DNA of 57,573 nt from Lachnospiraceae bacterium (GTDB taxonomy: Bacteria > Bacillota > Clostridia > Lachnospirales > Lachnospiraceae), in contig JAFQMS010000022.1 in assembly GCA_017396145.1 (NCBI GenBank), forward strand, positions 1 through 57,573. The letters are read 5' to 3'. Below the pieces are notes generated by a model. That model made no database searches. It worked only from the letters and a program-made list of their open reading frames with translations, and had not been told where the DNA came from. Position 1 is the stretch's first letter; every line of letters starts with the position of its first letter. Shown here piece after piece: positions 22,967 through 32,799 of this stretch. The translations under genes were made by a program, and so were the position numbers.

Positions 22967-24596
22967 TGGTAGTCCTAAAGGAGATAAAAGTAACACTTTA
23001 AGACTTACCAATGCATTTGTGGAGGGTATAAGGATAAGTGAAGAGGCGAAAGGTAAAGGGATTGAGACTGCAAAAATAGATGTTAAAAATTCTAAAATAG
23101 AGGGTTGTAAGGGATGCTTTGCCTGTTGGAAGGTTACTCCCGGAAAGTGTTGTATAGATGATGATATGTCTATGGTTTTAGATAAAATCCTGTGGGCAGA
23201 TGTAATTATCTTTTCATTCCCACTGTACTATTTTAATGTGCCTGGAAATCTTAAAAATCTGATTGACAGACAACTTCCTATGTCGCTTCCATTTATGAGT
23301 AAAGAAGATAATCAGATTGGAAGTGGCGGACACGATAGCAGATATGATATGAGTGGTAAGAAGTATGTTCTTATATCTACATGCGGTTTTTATTCTGCTA
23401 AGGGCAATTATGATAGTGTATGCAGGATGTTTGACCATTTTTGTGGATTGAATAATTACGAAACTGTTTTCTGCGGTCAGGGTGAGTTGTTTAGAGTAAA
23501 AGAGCTTTCAGAAAGAACTGATGAGTATTTGAGGTGGGTTAAAAAGGCGGGAGAAGAATTTGGAGAATATGGGAAGGTTGGAAAAGATAATAAAACTAAA
23601 CTAGAAGAATTGCTCTTTCCTAGGGAAGTGTTTGAAAAAATGGCAGATGCCAGTTGGGGCGTGAATAAGGAAAACCACAAAAGTGATAACGATGAAAGCT
23701 TGATATTTACAAGGCAAATGGCAGCAATGTACAATGCAAAATCTTATGATGGTAAAGAACGGGTTTTAGAGATGTGTTATACAGACCTTGGTAAAACATA
23801 TCAGGTTTTATTGGGAAAAGATAAAAGTGAAGTGTTCACAGAGAAAAAGTATGAAGCAACAACTGTAATTGAGACTCCTTTTAAAGTGTGGGTGGCTATT
23901 GCCAGAAATGAGATAAGAGGGGATGAGGCTTTGGCAAAACAGATGTACAGGGTAAGTGGGGATTTTTCTCTTATGATGAACTGGGGAAAATACTTTGGAA
24001 CTTCAACAAAAGGTGCTAAAGAAACTGAAAGTAAAGATAATGCATGTAATAAAAAAAGAAATCCTAATATGTCCATAATGCTTACAACATGGATAACTTT
24101 TTGGATTGCAACAGCCATTAATCCGGAAGTGGGAACAGTGATTTCTTTGGCTGTTTGTGCAGTTTTGCCACTGTTAATGAATAAGCAGGAGATGATTATC
24201 TTTGATAAATTGTCAATAGCTATGGTATCTATTTTAGATATTATGATTATATGCGGTACCCATTGCCATAAGTCTACGGTTTTAAGTTATTTGGGATTTG
24301 GACTTATGTGGCTTGTTTCTTGCTGTTTTAAAGAACCGTTATGCGCAGCCTATGTTAAATATGGATATAATGGAGAAGATGCTTTAAAAAATCCATTATT
24401 TATGAAAACAAATTACATATTGGCAATTGGATGGGGAATATTGTATGTATTAATAAGTATATGGACATTTATTCTTAATAAAACAGATTTTGCACAGTAC
24501 CTCATAGTAATTAATAATGTTATGCCGCTTTTTATGGGATTATTTACAGGTTGGTTTCAGAAATGGTACCCGGCACACATTGCAAAAGGTAACTAA
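22944..24596 (+). CDS. Flavodoxin-fold reductase, SCP2-like and membrane domain fusion
   Basis: About 550 residues in three parts. Residues 1-190 are an NAD(P)H-dependent FMN reductase/flavodoxin fold (LLIINGSPKGDKSNT, then GCKGCFACW and SFPLYYFNVPGNLKNLIDR). Residues ~255-345 resemble an SCP2 lipid-binding domain (RVLEMCYTDLGKTYQVLL, ARNEIRGDEALAKQM, VSGDFSLMMNWGKYF). The C-terminal ~190 residues contain about six hydrophobic segments in two or three hairpins. The architecture suggests reduction of a lipophilic substrate at the membrane. It overlaps the PadR gene, so that regulator probably controls it. The first codon may be GTG 22938, ATG 22944 or ATG 22947; AAAAGG at 22933-22938 best fits 22944. 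Confidence 0.78.
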   Translation: MMNLLIINGSPKGDKSNTLRLTNAFVEGIRISEEAKGKGIETAKIDVKNSKIEGCKGCFACWKVTPGKCCIDDDMSMVLDKILWADVIIFSFPLYYFNVPGNLKNLIDRQLPMSLPFMSKEDNQIGSGGHDSRYDMSGKKYVLISTCGFYSAKGNYDSVCRMFDHFCGLNNYETVFCGQGELFRVKELSERTDEYLRWVKKAGEEFGEYGKVGKDNKTKLEELLFPREVFEKMADASWGVNKENHKSDNDESLIFTRQMAAMYNAKSYDGKERVLEMCYTDLGKTYQVLLGKDKSEVFTEKKYEATTVIETPFKVWVAIARNEIRGDEALAKQMYRVSGDFSLMMNWGKYFGTSTKGAKETESKDNACNKKRNPNMSIMLTTWITFWIATAINPEVGTVISLAVCAVLPLLMNKQEMIIFDKLSIAMVSILDIMIICGTHCHKSTVLSYLGFGLMWLVSCCFKEPLCAAYVKYGYNGEDALKNPLFMKTNYILAIGWGILYVLISIWTFILNKTDFAQYLIVINNVMPLFMGLFTGWFQKWYPAHIAKGN

Positions 24597-24626
24597 TGAA
24601 GAAGGTGGATTACTTATTTCTTTCCA

Positions 24627-24655
24627 TTGAAATAAAACCAAAAAAATGCTATCAT
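24627..24655 (+). promoter_or_regulatory. Promoter of the OPT transporter gene
   Basis: TTGAAA (24627-24632) and TATCAT (24650-24655) are 17 bases apart and about 50 bases before the OPT start codon. A separate promoter here fits the 110-base gap after the flavodoxin-fusion gene. Confidence 0.5.
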
Positions 24656-24706
24656 AATTATTAAGTGTGTTTAACGAAAAAAAGATGAAATAACATTGGA
24701 GGTTTT

Positions 24707-26626
24707 ATGGAAAAAAAAGAGTTTAAACCCTATGTTCCGGCGGACAAAATAACTCCGGAATTAACAGTAACATCCGTCATACTTGGACTGCTACTTGCTG
24801 TAGTGTTTGGTGCAGCTAATGCTTATCTTGGTCTTAAGATGGGTATGACAGTTTCGGCATCAATTCCGGCAGCAGTTATTTCAATGGGTGTAATCAGAGT
24901 GCTTATGCGTAAGGATTCAGTTCTTGAAAGTAACATTGTTCAGACAATTGGCTCTGCAGGTGAATCTTTAGCTGCAGGTGCAATATTTACCCTTCCTGTT
25001 CTTTTCTTGTGGGCAGATGAAGGAATTATTGAAAAACCAAGTCTTATTACATTAACTATCATTTCACTATGCGGTGGTTTACTTGGAGTATTCTTTATGG
25101 TACCACTAAGAAATGCTTTAATCGTTCAGGAGCATGGCGTTTTACCTTATCCTGAGGGAACAGCATGTGCAGAAGTTTTGCTTGCAGGAGAGAATGGTGG
25201 TACAAGTGCAAAGTCGGTATTTGCAGGTATGGGACTTGCAGCTTTAATTAAGTTTATAGTAAGTGGACTTAAGGTGATTCCAGAGACTTTGGCAATGCCA
25301 ATCAAAGCATTAAAGACAGAGTTCTCTCTTCAGCCATTTCCTGCATTAGTAGGTGTTGGATATATATGTGGACCAAAGATTGCGTCTTATATGCTTGCAG
25401 GTGGTGTGTTAGGATTCTTTGTTCTCATTCCGGCAATTATTATATTCGGTGGAGAGACAATTCTTTATCCTGGAACAGTATCAATTAGTGAATTGTATGC
25501 TAATGGTGGTGCAGGTGCTATTTGGAGTAACTATATAAGATATATTGGTGCAGGTGCAGTAGCAGCCGGTGGTATTATGAGCCTTATTAAGTCAATGCCA
25601 CTTATTGTCAAAACATTTGCTCAGGCTGTTAAAGGTATGGGCGGCAAGAAAGGTAATGCTTCACTTCGTACAGAAAAAGATCTTAATATGAAGGCTATTA
25701 TAATTGGAGTTGTAGCATTAACACTTATAATTTGGTTGGTGCCACAGGTTCCTGTTACGCTTGTTGGAGCAGCTATTATAGTAGTATTTGGTTTCTTCTT
25801 TGCTACTGTATCATCAAGAATGGTAGGTTTAGTAGGAAGTAGTAACAATCCTGTATCTGGTATGGCTATTGCAACACTTTTGGTTGCGACACTGGTATTA
25901 AAAGCTACTGGTGGTAAGAATGCAGAAAGTATGATGGGAGCAATTGCCATTGGTTCTATTATATGTATCGTTGCTGCTATGGCAGGTGATACTTCTCAGG
26001 ATTTAAAGACAGGATACATTTTGGGTGCTACTCCTAAGAAACAGCAGATTGGTGAAATCATAGGTGCGGTTATAGCAGCTTTAACAATGGGAGGAATACT
26101 TATTCTTTTCAATAATTCATATGGATATGGTACGGAAGCTCTTTCAGCACCACAGGCAACTCTTATGAAGATGATTGTTGAAGGTGTTATGGATGGTAAT
26201 CTTCCATGGGGACTTGTATTTATAGGTGTGTTCATTGCAATTGTTATAGAAGTGCTTGGAATTCCTGTGCTTCCAGTTGCAATCGGTCTTTACCTTCCAT
26301 TAGAACTTAGTACAACTATTATGGTTGGTGGTATTCTTCGTTGGTTTGTTGATAAGAAAAAGAAGAATAAAGATGCTAATGCTGACGCAAGTGGTGGAGT
26401 TTTATTCTGCTCAGGACTTATTGCTGGTGAAGGTCTTATGGGTATAATCATTGCGGTTCTTATTCTATGTAAGGTAGATACTGCAATTGATTTGTCATCT
26501 AAACTTGATACTGGAATAGTAGGAGGATTAGTTGCCTTAATAGTTATGGTATTGCTTGTTGTAAAATTTGCCATGAGTGGTAAAGGTAATAAAGATAATA
26601 AAGAAAAGAAAGAAGTAGAAGGTTAA
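24707..26626 (+). CDS. OPT-family oligopeptide transporter
   Basis: A 639-residue polytopic membrane protein. It has the OPT signature in its first helices (VFGAANAYLGLKMGMTVSAS), followed by IVQTIGSAGESLAAGAIF and LPYPEGTACAEVL. About 14-16 hydrophobic segments are visible. Members move oligopeptides or metal-chelator complexes by proton coupling; bacterial members of this subgroup are annotated as peptide transporters. Hydrophilic Lys-rich tail at the C-terminus. GGAGG precedes the ATG. A PqqD-like gene starts 6 bases after it, suggesting joint function. Confidence 0.93.
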   Translation: MEKKEFKPYVPADKITPELTVTSVILGLLLAVVFGAANAYLGLKMGMTVSASIPAAVISMGVIRVLMRKDSVLESNIVQTIGSAGESLAAGAIFTLPVLFLWADEGIIEKPSLITLTIISLCGGLLGVFFMVPLRNALIVQEHGVLPYPEGTACAEVLLAGENGGTSAKSVFAGMGLAALIKFIVSGLKVIPETLAMPIKALKTEFSLQPFPALVGVGYICGPKIASYMLAGGVLGFFVLIPAIIIFGGETILYPGTVSISELYANGGAGAIWSNYIRYIGAGAVAAGGIMSLIKSMPLIVKTFAQAVKGMGGKKGNASLRTEKDLNMKAIIIGVVALTLIIWLVPQVPVTLVGAAIIVVFGFFFATVSSRMVGLVGSSNNPVSGMAIATLLVATLVLKATGGKNAESMMGAIAIGSIICIVAAMAGDTSQDLKTGYILGATPKKQQIGEIIGAVIAALTMGGILILFNNSYGYGTEALSAPQATLMKMIVEGVMDGNLPWGLVFIGVFIAIVIEVLGIPVLPVAIGLYLPLELSTTIMVGGILRWFVDKKKKNKDANADASGGVLFCSGLIAGEGLMGIIIAVLILCKVDTAIDLSSKLDTGIVGGLVALIVMVLLVVKFAMSGKGNKDNKEKKEVEG

Positions 26627-26631
26627 TTAAA

Positions 26632-27003
26632 TTGAGTAAAAAGAATGTTATCTTAGCTAATTACTTAGACTATATACCAAAATACAGTGATAATATTGAA
26701 TTTACAATCGATCAGGATGGTAGTGTTACCATCCTGGTTGAGAATAAGGGAATAGCTAATAAAATAGCGCAGAAATTATTAAAAAAGCCAAAAGTGTCTA
26801 ACATCCATTTGGATGAGATGGGGAATTTTATATGGCCATTAATTGATGGTAAGAAAAGTATACTCGATATATCAGTTTTGGTACACGAACAATTTGGCGA
26901 TAAAGCGGAGCCACTTTATAGTAGACTTGCAACCTATTTTAGGAATTTGGAGAACTACAGTTTTATAATTTTCGTTAACGAGGATATTGCAAATAAAAAG
27001 TAG
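26632..27003 (+). CDS. PqqD-like protein
   Basis: A 123-residue protein with a TTG start. The middle resembles PqqD: NIHLDEMGNFIWPLIDGKKS, DISVLVHEQFG, then a helix-rich end. PqqD-fold proteins bind peptide precursors for radical-SAM enzymes, but stand-alone copies beside transporters exist and their role is unknown. Here no radical-SAM gene or precursor peptide is visible nearby. Six bases after the OPT gene, so likely co-expressed; it could bind peptides delivered by the transporter. That last point is speculation. Confidence 0.75.
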   Translation: MSKKNVILANYLDYIPKYSDNIEFTIDQDGSVTILVENKGIANKIAQKLLKKPKVSNIHLDEMGNFIWPLIDGKKSILDISVLVHEQFGDKAEPLYSRLATYFRNLENYSFIIFVNEDIANKK

Positions 27004-27057
27004 ACGAATACATTTTTACTATAGATGTCTTTAATGTAAGACATGAAAGGATTGTAT

Positions 27058-27699
27058 ATGAAGAATTATCAACTTATGTTAGAAGAAATTATTAAGGAGA
27101 ACCAGGACAAAGGTAAAAAGCCTACGCTTTTATTACATGCTTGCTGTGCACCATGCAGTAGTTATCCAATAGAGTATTTGTCTCAGTATTTTGACATTAC
27201 TCTATATTTTTATAATCCTAATATTGCTTCTATAAGGGAATATAACAAAAGAAGAAGAGAACTAGAAAGATTTGTAAGCGAGTTTGCACCGGCAGCAGGT
27301 ATAGAGATTATTGATGCGGTATACACACCACAAGATTTCTTTATTATTGCCATGGGTCTTGAAAATGAACCTGAAAGGGGAGCGAGATGCTACGAGTGTT
27401 ATAGACTCCGTCTTGAACAGACAGCAAAGTACGCCAGTATTTGTGAAGGAAAATATGATTATTTTGGAACCACGCTGTCAATTAGTCCGCACAAAGATGC
27501 AGACTGGCTTAATGAGATAGGTGAGGAAATGGCTAAAGAGTATAATGTTCCATTTTTATATGCGGATTTCAAAAAGAAAAATGGATATATACGTTCTATT
27601 GAATTGTCAAATGAGTATAATCTATACAGACAGGATTTTTGTGGATGTATGCATTCGCAAAAAGAAAAGATAGATAATACAGGTAAGGAATGGGGATAA
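27058..27699 (+). CDS. queH: Epoxyqueuosine reductase QueH
   Basis: A 213-residue DUF208/QueH enzyme that makes queuosine from epoxyqueuosine in tRNA. Conserved cysteines appear in HACCAPCSSYP near the N-terminus, ARCYECYRLR in the middle and FCGCMHS near the end. TTLSISPHKD and FKKKNGY are also family hallmarks. It replaces the cobalamin enzyme QueG in many Firmicutes. The frame opens at ATG 27043, but GAAAGGA at 27045-27051 is the ribosome site for ATG 27058. Confidence 0.93.
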   Translation: MKNYQLMLEEIIKENQDKGKKPTLLLHACCAPCSSYPIEYLSQYFDITLYFYNPNIASIREYNKRRRELERFVSEFAPAAGIEIIDAVYTPQDFFIIAMGLENEPERGARCYECYRLRLEQTAKYASICEGKYDYFGTTLSISPHKDADWLNEIGEEMAKEYNVPFLYADFKKKNGYIRSIELSNEYNLYRQDFCGCMHSQKEKIDNTGKEWG

Positions 27700-27760
27700 G
27701 CAACTAATTACAAGTTGTTTATATATATAGTGTTGGAATGATTCGTAAAAGTAAATTTAC

Positions 27761-27789
27761 TTGACACGAATCTGAACAAGTGCTACCAT
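27761..27789 (+). promoter_or_regulatory. Promoter of the glmS transcript
   Basis: A perfect -35 TTGACA (27761-27766) lies 17 bases before TACCAT (27784-27789). It would start transcription about 60 bases before the glmS ribozyme cleavage site. It supports glmS having its own transcript separate from queH. Confidence 0.65.
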
Positions 27790-27854
27790 CTTCTAGGCAG
27801 AAATGCTTTCCTGATGATATGTTAATATTTTAATATTCATACAGGATAAAATTA

Positions 27855-28034
27855 GCGCCAGACCTATAAAGATGTTATGACATCATATCAAAGACAATAT
27901 GTATATAAGGATTTATAGGTTGACGAGGTTGAAGGTTATCGAAAATTCGGCGGATGCCTTCACGTGCAATTCGGGCATGATATGCAAGGAACAAAATCTG
28001 GGGTAACCCAGGAACAAATACTTTGCAACACGAA
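27855..28034 (+). ncRNA. glmS glucosamine-6-phosphate-activated ribozyme
   Basis: The 5' end TTA|GCGCCAGACC carries the cleavage site between A27854 and G27855. The core follows: a long P1 arm (ACCTATAAA with TTTATAGGT), GGTTGACGAGG, GGTTATCGAAAATTCGGCGG and ATGCC. The distal pseudoknot domain ends near AACAAATACTTTGC. It cleaves itself when glucosamine-6-phosphate binds, exposing the transcript to decay and lowering glmS expression. Ends just before the glmS ribosome site at 28046. The exact 3' limit is approximate. Confidence 0.93.
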
Positions 28035-28051
28035 AAAATTTATATAAAGGA

Positions 28052-29884
28052 GTGTTCGATAGGTGTGGAATTATCGGATTTACTGGGGACTGTGATGCTA
28101 AAGATATTCTTCTTGGTGGTCTTAGAACTTTAGAATATCGTGGATACGACAGTGCCGGAATTGCTTTCTTTTCAGAAGGAAAAATTAAAACAATCAAAAC
28201 AGTGGGAAAGGTTGATTGTCTTTGTGACAAGGTTGCCACAGAGGTTGAAGACGCAACTACTTGTGGAATTGGTCATACAAGATGGGCAACCCATGGTGGA
28301 GTAACAGATACTAACTCACACCCTCATACATTTGGTAATGTAACTTTAATTCATAACGGAATTATTGAAAACTATCAGGAACTTGCTAACGAATTAGCCA
28401 AGGAAGGTAAGAAACCAGTATCTCAGACAGATACAGAGATTGCAGCAATGGTTATAGACTCGGAATATGAGGGCGAACCATATGAAGCAATAAAGAAGGC
28501 CTGCGACAGATTAGATGGTGCCTACGGGTTTTGTATTATGTTTGCGGACAGACCGGGAGAGATTTATTCAATAAGAAATGGTAGTCCTTTAGTTGCAACA
28601 TATGCGCCTGAAACTGGAGCAATTATTGCATCTGATATGGTTGCATTAATTAGTTATTCTAAAGATTATTTTGTACTCCCAGAGCAAAAAATAGCAAAAC
28701 TTACTAAAGAAGGGATTGTTGTAACAGACCTTAGCGGTGCGCCATTTGAACCGGAAATGTTACATGTGAACTGGGATGTGGCAGCGGCAAGAAAAGATGG
28801 TTATGAGTATTTTATGCTTAAGGAGATTCATGAACAGCCACAGGCACTTATGAAGACAATTACCCCTAGAATAGTAGATGATTTACCTGATTTTACAACA
28901 GATGGAATTGGTGACGATATATTTGCAGGGATAGACAGAGTAGTTATCGTTGGTTGTGGAACTGCAATGCATGCAGGTTTAGTTGGTAAGGCAATGATAG
29001 AAAAACTTGCGGGCGTTTTAACTAGTGTAGAGATTGCATCTGAATTTAGATATGCTAATCCGATACTTTCGGATAAAACTTTAGTTATTGCAATATCGCA
29101 GTCAGGAGAGACTGCAGATACTTTAGCAGCAATCAGACTTGCTAAAGAAAAGAATGCAAAGACATTGTCTGTTGTAAATGTTAAGGGTTCAACTATAGCA
29201 AGAGAAAGTGATTATGTACTTTATACCCATGCAGGTCCAGAGATTGCAGTTGCTTCGACTAAGGCATATACAGTACAACTTGCGGCAATGTATTTAATTG
29301 CATTTAGAATGGCATATATCAATAAGACAGTATCAGATGAGGCTATTAAAGGGCTAATAAAATGTTTAAGAAGAGTTCCTAAAGATGTTGAGAAGATGCT
29401 AAAGTATGATGCTCAGATTGAAAACATAAGTAATATATTAAATAAAGCAGAGAATCTTTTCTTTATAGGAAGAGGTCTTGATTACGCCCTTTCTTGTGAA
29501 GGCTCAATTAAACTTAAGGAAATTAGTTACATTCATTCAGAGGCTTATGCAGCAGGAGAGTTAAAGCACGGAACAATTTCTTTAATTACAGATAATATTC
29601 CGGTTATTGCAATAGCAACACAGAATCATGTGTATGGTAAAACAATTTCTAATGTTAAGGAAGTGCGCTCAAGAGGCGCTAATGTAATTCTTATTACTAA
29701 TGAAGGGGTGAGTGTGGACCCAGCTCTTTGCGACCATCAGATTACACTTCCTAGAATGGATGATAGATTTGCACCATTTAGTGCTGCTGTTGTATTACAG
29801 TTTATTGCATATTATGCGTCAGTACACAGAGGTCTTAATGTAGACCAACCAAGAAATCTTGCAAAATCGGTTACTGTAGAATAA
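28052..29884 (+). CDS. glmS: Glucosamine-6-phosphate synthase GlmS, start codon anomaly
   Basis: Makes glucosamine-6-phosphate from fructose-6-phosphate and glutamine, the entry to peptidoglycan amino sugars. An N-terminal glutaminase domain (CGIIGFTGD, RWATHG, HNGIIENY) and two SIS isomerase domains (GCGTAMHAG, SQSGETADT, LKEISYIHSEAY, ending LAKSVTVE) are intact. The nucleophile Cys must become residue 1 after Met removal, but the codon before it reads AGG (28061-28063) where ATG is expected. It is ideally placed eight bases after AAAGGAG (28046-28052). The only in-frame start codon nearby is GTG 28052, overlapping the ribosome site, which would give MFDR before the Cys. Either a base error or a real mutation. 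Confidence 0.93.
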   Translation: MFDRCGIIGFTGDCDAKDILLGGLRTLEYRGYDSAGIAFFSEGKIKTIKTVGKVDCLCDKVATEVEDATTCGIGHTRWATHGGVTDTNSHPHTFGNVTLIHNGIIENYQELANELAKEGKKPVSQTDTEIAAMVIDSEYEGEPYEAIKKACDRLDGAYGFCIMFADRPGEIYSIRNGSPLVATYAPETGAIIASDMVALISYSKDYFVLPEQKIAKLTKEGIVVTDLSGAPFEPEMLHVNWDVAAARKDGYEYFMLKEIHEQPQALMKTITPRIVDDLPDFTTDGIGDDIFAGIDRVVIVGCGTAMHAGLVGKAMIEKLAGVLTSVEIASEFRYANPILSDKTLVIAISQSGETADTLAAIRLAKEKNAKTLSVVNVKGSTIARESDYVLYTHAGPEIAVASTKAYTVQLAAMYLIAFRMAYINKTVSDEAIKGLIKCLRRVPKDVEKMLKYDAQIENISNILNKAENLFFIGRGLDYALSCEGSIKLKEISYIHSEAYAAGELKHGTISLITDNIPVIAIATQNHVYGKTISNVKEVRSRGANVILITNEGVSVDPALCDHQITLPRMDDRFAPFSAAVVLQFIAYYASVHRGLNVDQPRNLAKSVTVE

Positions 29885-29901
29885 TAATTCATTCAGTGAC
29901 A

Positions 29902-32799
29902 TTAATTTGACACATTTATTCGGTTGAGAATACTATTAATTTTTTCCAATGCACGGTCATAATCAAAGTCTGCAATATCATTTTTGCAAGCTGAGAGAGT
30001 GACCGTTATTGTTTTGTCTTTATAGGAATGAGATGTGAGATATGTTATTGTATCAATAGCCTGAACGCTGTCCATCATCTCTAATTGGTTTTTAAGTTGA
30101 GTAAGTTTGTTTATAAACTTTTTATGTGCAATAGGTGGCTTACTATATGAACTAGATAAGTCTTTATGTTTCATGTTAGTATAGAATTCTGTAAGGTCGA
30201 TTATTACCTCTTCATACAATTCCATAAGTTTTCCTACTTTTAATTCAAAAAGAGCATAGTTTTTATTCTTAAGGATGCTTTCAGCTTCTTTGGATAACTG
30301 ACTTAATCTGTTAGCTCCAATGGTAAATGCTGCATTCTTAAGTGTGTGAGTAAACAAAAGAGATTTATCATAATTTTTTTCTTTAATATTAACTAATACA
30401 TCTTCTTTTAGGGATATACATGTTCTGTAGAAGGTGTCAAGAACCGAAATATAGGTATCTTTGTTTTTCATACAGTTATTATACCCGTCTACAACATTAA
30501 TTGATTTGCCAGGAATATCAAGACCCATCATGGCTAATTGTTCTTTGTTGGCTTTAAATTCGTCCTTTTCTTTTTCGTAATAATTAATAAGTTCCTTAGG
30601 GAGATAGCGCAAAAGAATGTTCTCTAATTCGACAATATTAACAGGTTTAGGAAGAAAATCCGTAAAACCATTAGCTAAAAACATCTCTTTAACACCTATT
30701 ACAGCATTGGCAGTAAGAGCCACAATTGGAAGTTCATCATGTCCGTTGGTACGAATAGCCTTTGTTGCCATAATGCCATCAAAATCAGGCATCATATGAT
30801 CCATAAATACAATATGATAATCTTTATTTCCAACCATATCAACAGCATTGCGTCCACTGTTGGTAGTATCTGCTTTTATTTGATATTCTTCTAAAATGCT
30901 TGTGACAAGTTTTAAGTTAACATTACTGTCATCAACAACAAGTACAGAAACATTAGGTGCCCAGAAGGATTGGCTAATGTCTGAATTCTTAGCATTTTGT
31001 TCTAAAGAGATATTGTCATCTTTAACAGAAGATAAGATAGATAATGCTTCTGCATCAATTGCGTCCATACTTACTACCTTTTGTGGTACTGTTACTGTAA
31101 ATGTAGAACCCATTCCTACAGTACTTTCCACATCAATAGTACCTTCCATCATAGTGACAAGGTTTTTACAAATCGCAAGACCAAGACCGGAACCTTCTTT
31201 AATCTCTTTAGCTGTCTCTATTCTTGTAAATTCATCAAAAAGGTTTGGAATGTTTTCAGAACTAATTCCAACACCGGTATCTTTAATTCTTATTACAAGA
31301 TTAATAGTATCTCCTAATTCAGGGACTACAGCAAAGGTTATTTCAAGAGATATCCATCCTTTGTCAGTGTATTTTACTGCATTGGCAAGAATGTTTATTA
31401 ATATCTGACGAAGATGAACAATGTCTCCTATAAGTTCTCTTGGAAGATTAGGGTTAATATCTATCTTAAAATCGAGTTTTTTATTAGTTGCATGAAGTTT
31501 GATTATGGAAATAACATTCTCTAGTAATTCCATTGTAGTGTAGTTGGCTATGTGTAACTTTAGTTTTCCAGCCTCTATTTTTGATAAATCCAAAATATCA
31601 TTTATTACAGATAAAAGAGAGTGAGCTGCTAAGTTAATGTCCTTTGCATATTCATACACCTGCTCAGGTGGATTTTGGTGAAGAATGAGTTCAGAAAAAC
31701 CTACTATGGCATTCATAGGAGTTCTAATTTCGTGACTAACATTAGCAAGATAACGGGATTTTGTTTCGTTTGCAGCCATAGCTGCTTCATTGGCGCTAAT
31801 AAGTTCATTTACATATTGATGAGTTTGTGTCACATCTATGACGATGGCACAACTACCATTAACAGTGGAATCCACTCTGTCTAAATGAGTAATATGTTTT
31901 TTGTAATAGTGTCCATTTAGTTCAAATTCAGAGAATGTGTCATTTGAAAAGATTTCTTTTAAAACCGGAATATTGCTTATATTTCCTACATTTTTCATTT
32001 TGCGAAGTTCCGGAAACAGTTTCTTTGCGGCAAGATTGCAATCTAGAAGATTCAAATCGTTGTCTACCACAATGAAAGCTTCCTTCATATTGTCAACAAC
32101 TTTTTCTTTTGCCTGTTCAATAAGACCAAAGAACTGTAGTCTGTATATGTAAAAATATAATAATAGACAGACGATTAAGTATACAATGGAATTAGGATCA
32201 AAGTGATTTGTGTAATTTGCTTTGTAAAGCACATAAGTGAGTGCCGGGAGTATAGTTGAAAAACAGATTACATAATAGTTTGCTCGTAAGCCCTTTGGCG
32301 TTCTTGTTATCCTGTAAAAAGTAACACCAAATATCAAGATTAAAATAAATATATATGAAATTATATATAAGAACCAACAAGGACCATGGGTAACAGAAAA
32401 ATAAGAGTATCCGTTTTTTCTAACCAACTCATAACTGGCATAGAAAGCTTTGTTTCGTTCGCAGTTCCACACTAATACTAAAACGATGGTTTCCATTGCG
32501 GTAAGAGTAAAAATTACAGCTTTTGGGAGAGTAACCCTGCAATGATGAAAGGAAAAAATAACGATAAAAAGAGGAAGATAACATGCGGAAAAATATTGTA
32601 TTTTAACGGCTACAACTGCAACAGGCAAAACAGTAGCAGTATACTCCAAATAAACTCCACAGCAATAAATCATGGTACATATGAAGGATGTAATCATGAA
32701 TTTTTGTTCTTTATCTGATGTTTTAAGAAGTAAAATAACAATACATATAAATGATATAAATATGCCTACCAGTTGTGCATTAATGTATACTTGAGCCAT
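29902..32799 (-). CDS. Hybrid sensor histidine kinase with receiver and HPt
   Basis: A 965-residue multi-domain sensor. The N-terminal ~225 residues hold about seven membrane helices (HisK 7TM type). A PAS-like domain covers about 230-330, and HisKA follows with phospho-acceptor His356 in SHEIRTPMNAIVGFSEL. The ATPase domain has ILANAVKYTDKGW, DTGVGI and GSGLGLAICK. A receiver has phospho-acceptor Asp667 (IVFMDHMMPDFDG) and TANA, then KPV. A C-terminal HPt domain has His818 (FTHTLKNAAF). It forms a full relay within one protein, with no partner regulator adjacent. Convergent with glmS, 17 bases between stops. Confidence 0.95.
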   Translation of the reverse strand: MAQVYINAQLVGIFISFICIVILLLKTSDKEQKFMITSFICTMIYCCGVYLEYTATVLPVAVVAVKIQYFSACYLPLFIVIFSFHHCRVTLPKAVIFTLTAMETIVLVLVWNCERNKAFYASYELVRKNGYSYFSVTHGPCWFLYIISYIFILILIFGVTFYRITRTPKGLRANYYVICFSTILPALTYVLYKANYTNHFDPNSIVYLIVCLLLYFYIYRLQFFGLIEQAKEKVVDNMKEAFIVVDNDLNLLDCNLAAKKLFPELRKMKNVGNISNIPVLKEIFSNDTFSEFELNGHYYKKHITHLDRVDSTVNGSCAIVIDVTQTHQYVNELISANEAAMAANETKSRYLANVSHEIRTPMNAIVGFSELILHQNPPEQVYEYAKDINLAAHSLLSVINDILDLSKIEAGKLKLHIANYTTMELLENVISIIKLHATNKKLDFKIDINPNLPRELIGDIVHLRQILINILANAVKYTDKGWISLEITFAVVPELGDTINLVIRIKDTGVGISSENIPNLFDEFTRIETAKEIKEGSGLGLAICKNLVTMMEGTIDVESTVGMGSTFTVTVPQKVVSMDAIDAEALSILSSVKDDNISLEQNAKNSDISQSFWAPNVSVLVVDDSNVNLKLVTSILEEYQIKADTTNSGRNAVDMVGNKDYHIVFMDHMMPDFDGIMATKAIRTNGHDELPIVALTANAVIGVKEMFLANGFTDFLPKPVNIVELENILLRYLPKELINYYEKEKDEFKANKEQLAMMGLDIPGKSINVVDGYNNCMKNKDTYISVLDTFYRTCISLKEDVLVNIKEKNYDKSLLFTHTLKNAAFTIGANRLSQLSKEAESILKNKNYALFELKVGKLMELYEEVIIDLTEFYTNMKHKDLSSSYSKPPIAHKKFINKLTQLKNQLEMMDSVQAIDTITYLTSHSYKDKTITVTLSACKNDIADFDYDRALEKINSILNRINVSN

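Noticed and set aside
27700-27740. Terminator after queH
   Set aside because: GCAACT/AAGTTGT stem is only about five to six base pairs and the following tract is TATATA, so evidence is too weak.
30896-31408. Plus-strand 170-codon frame inside the sensor kinase
   Set aside because: Antisense to the conserved HisKA and ATPase domains; no own signals.
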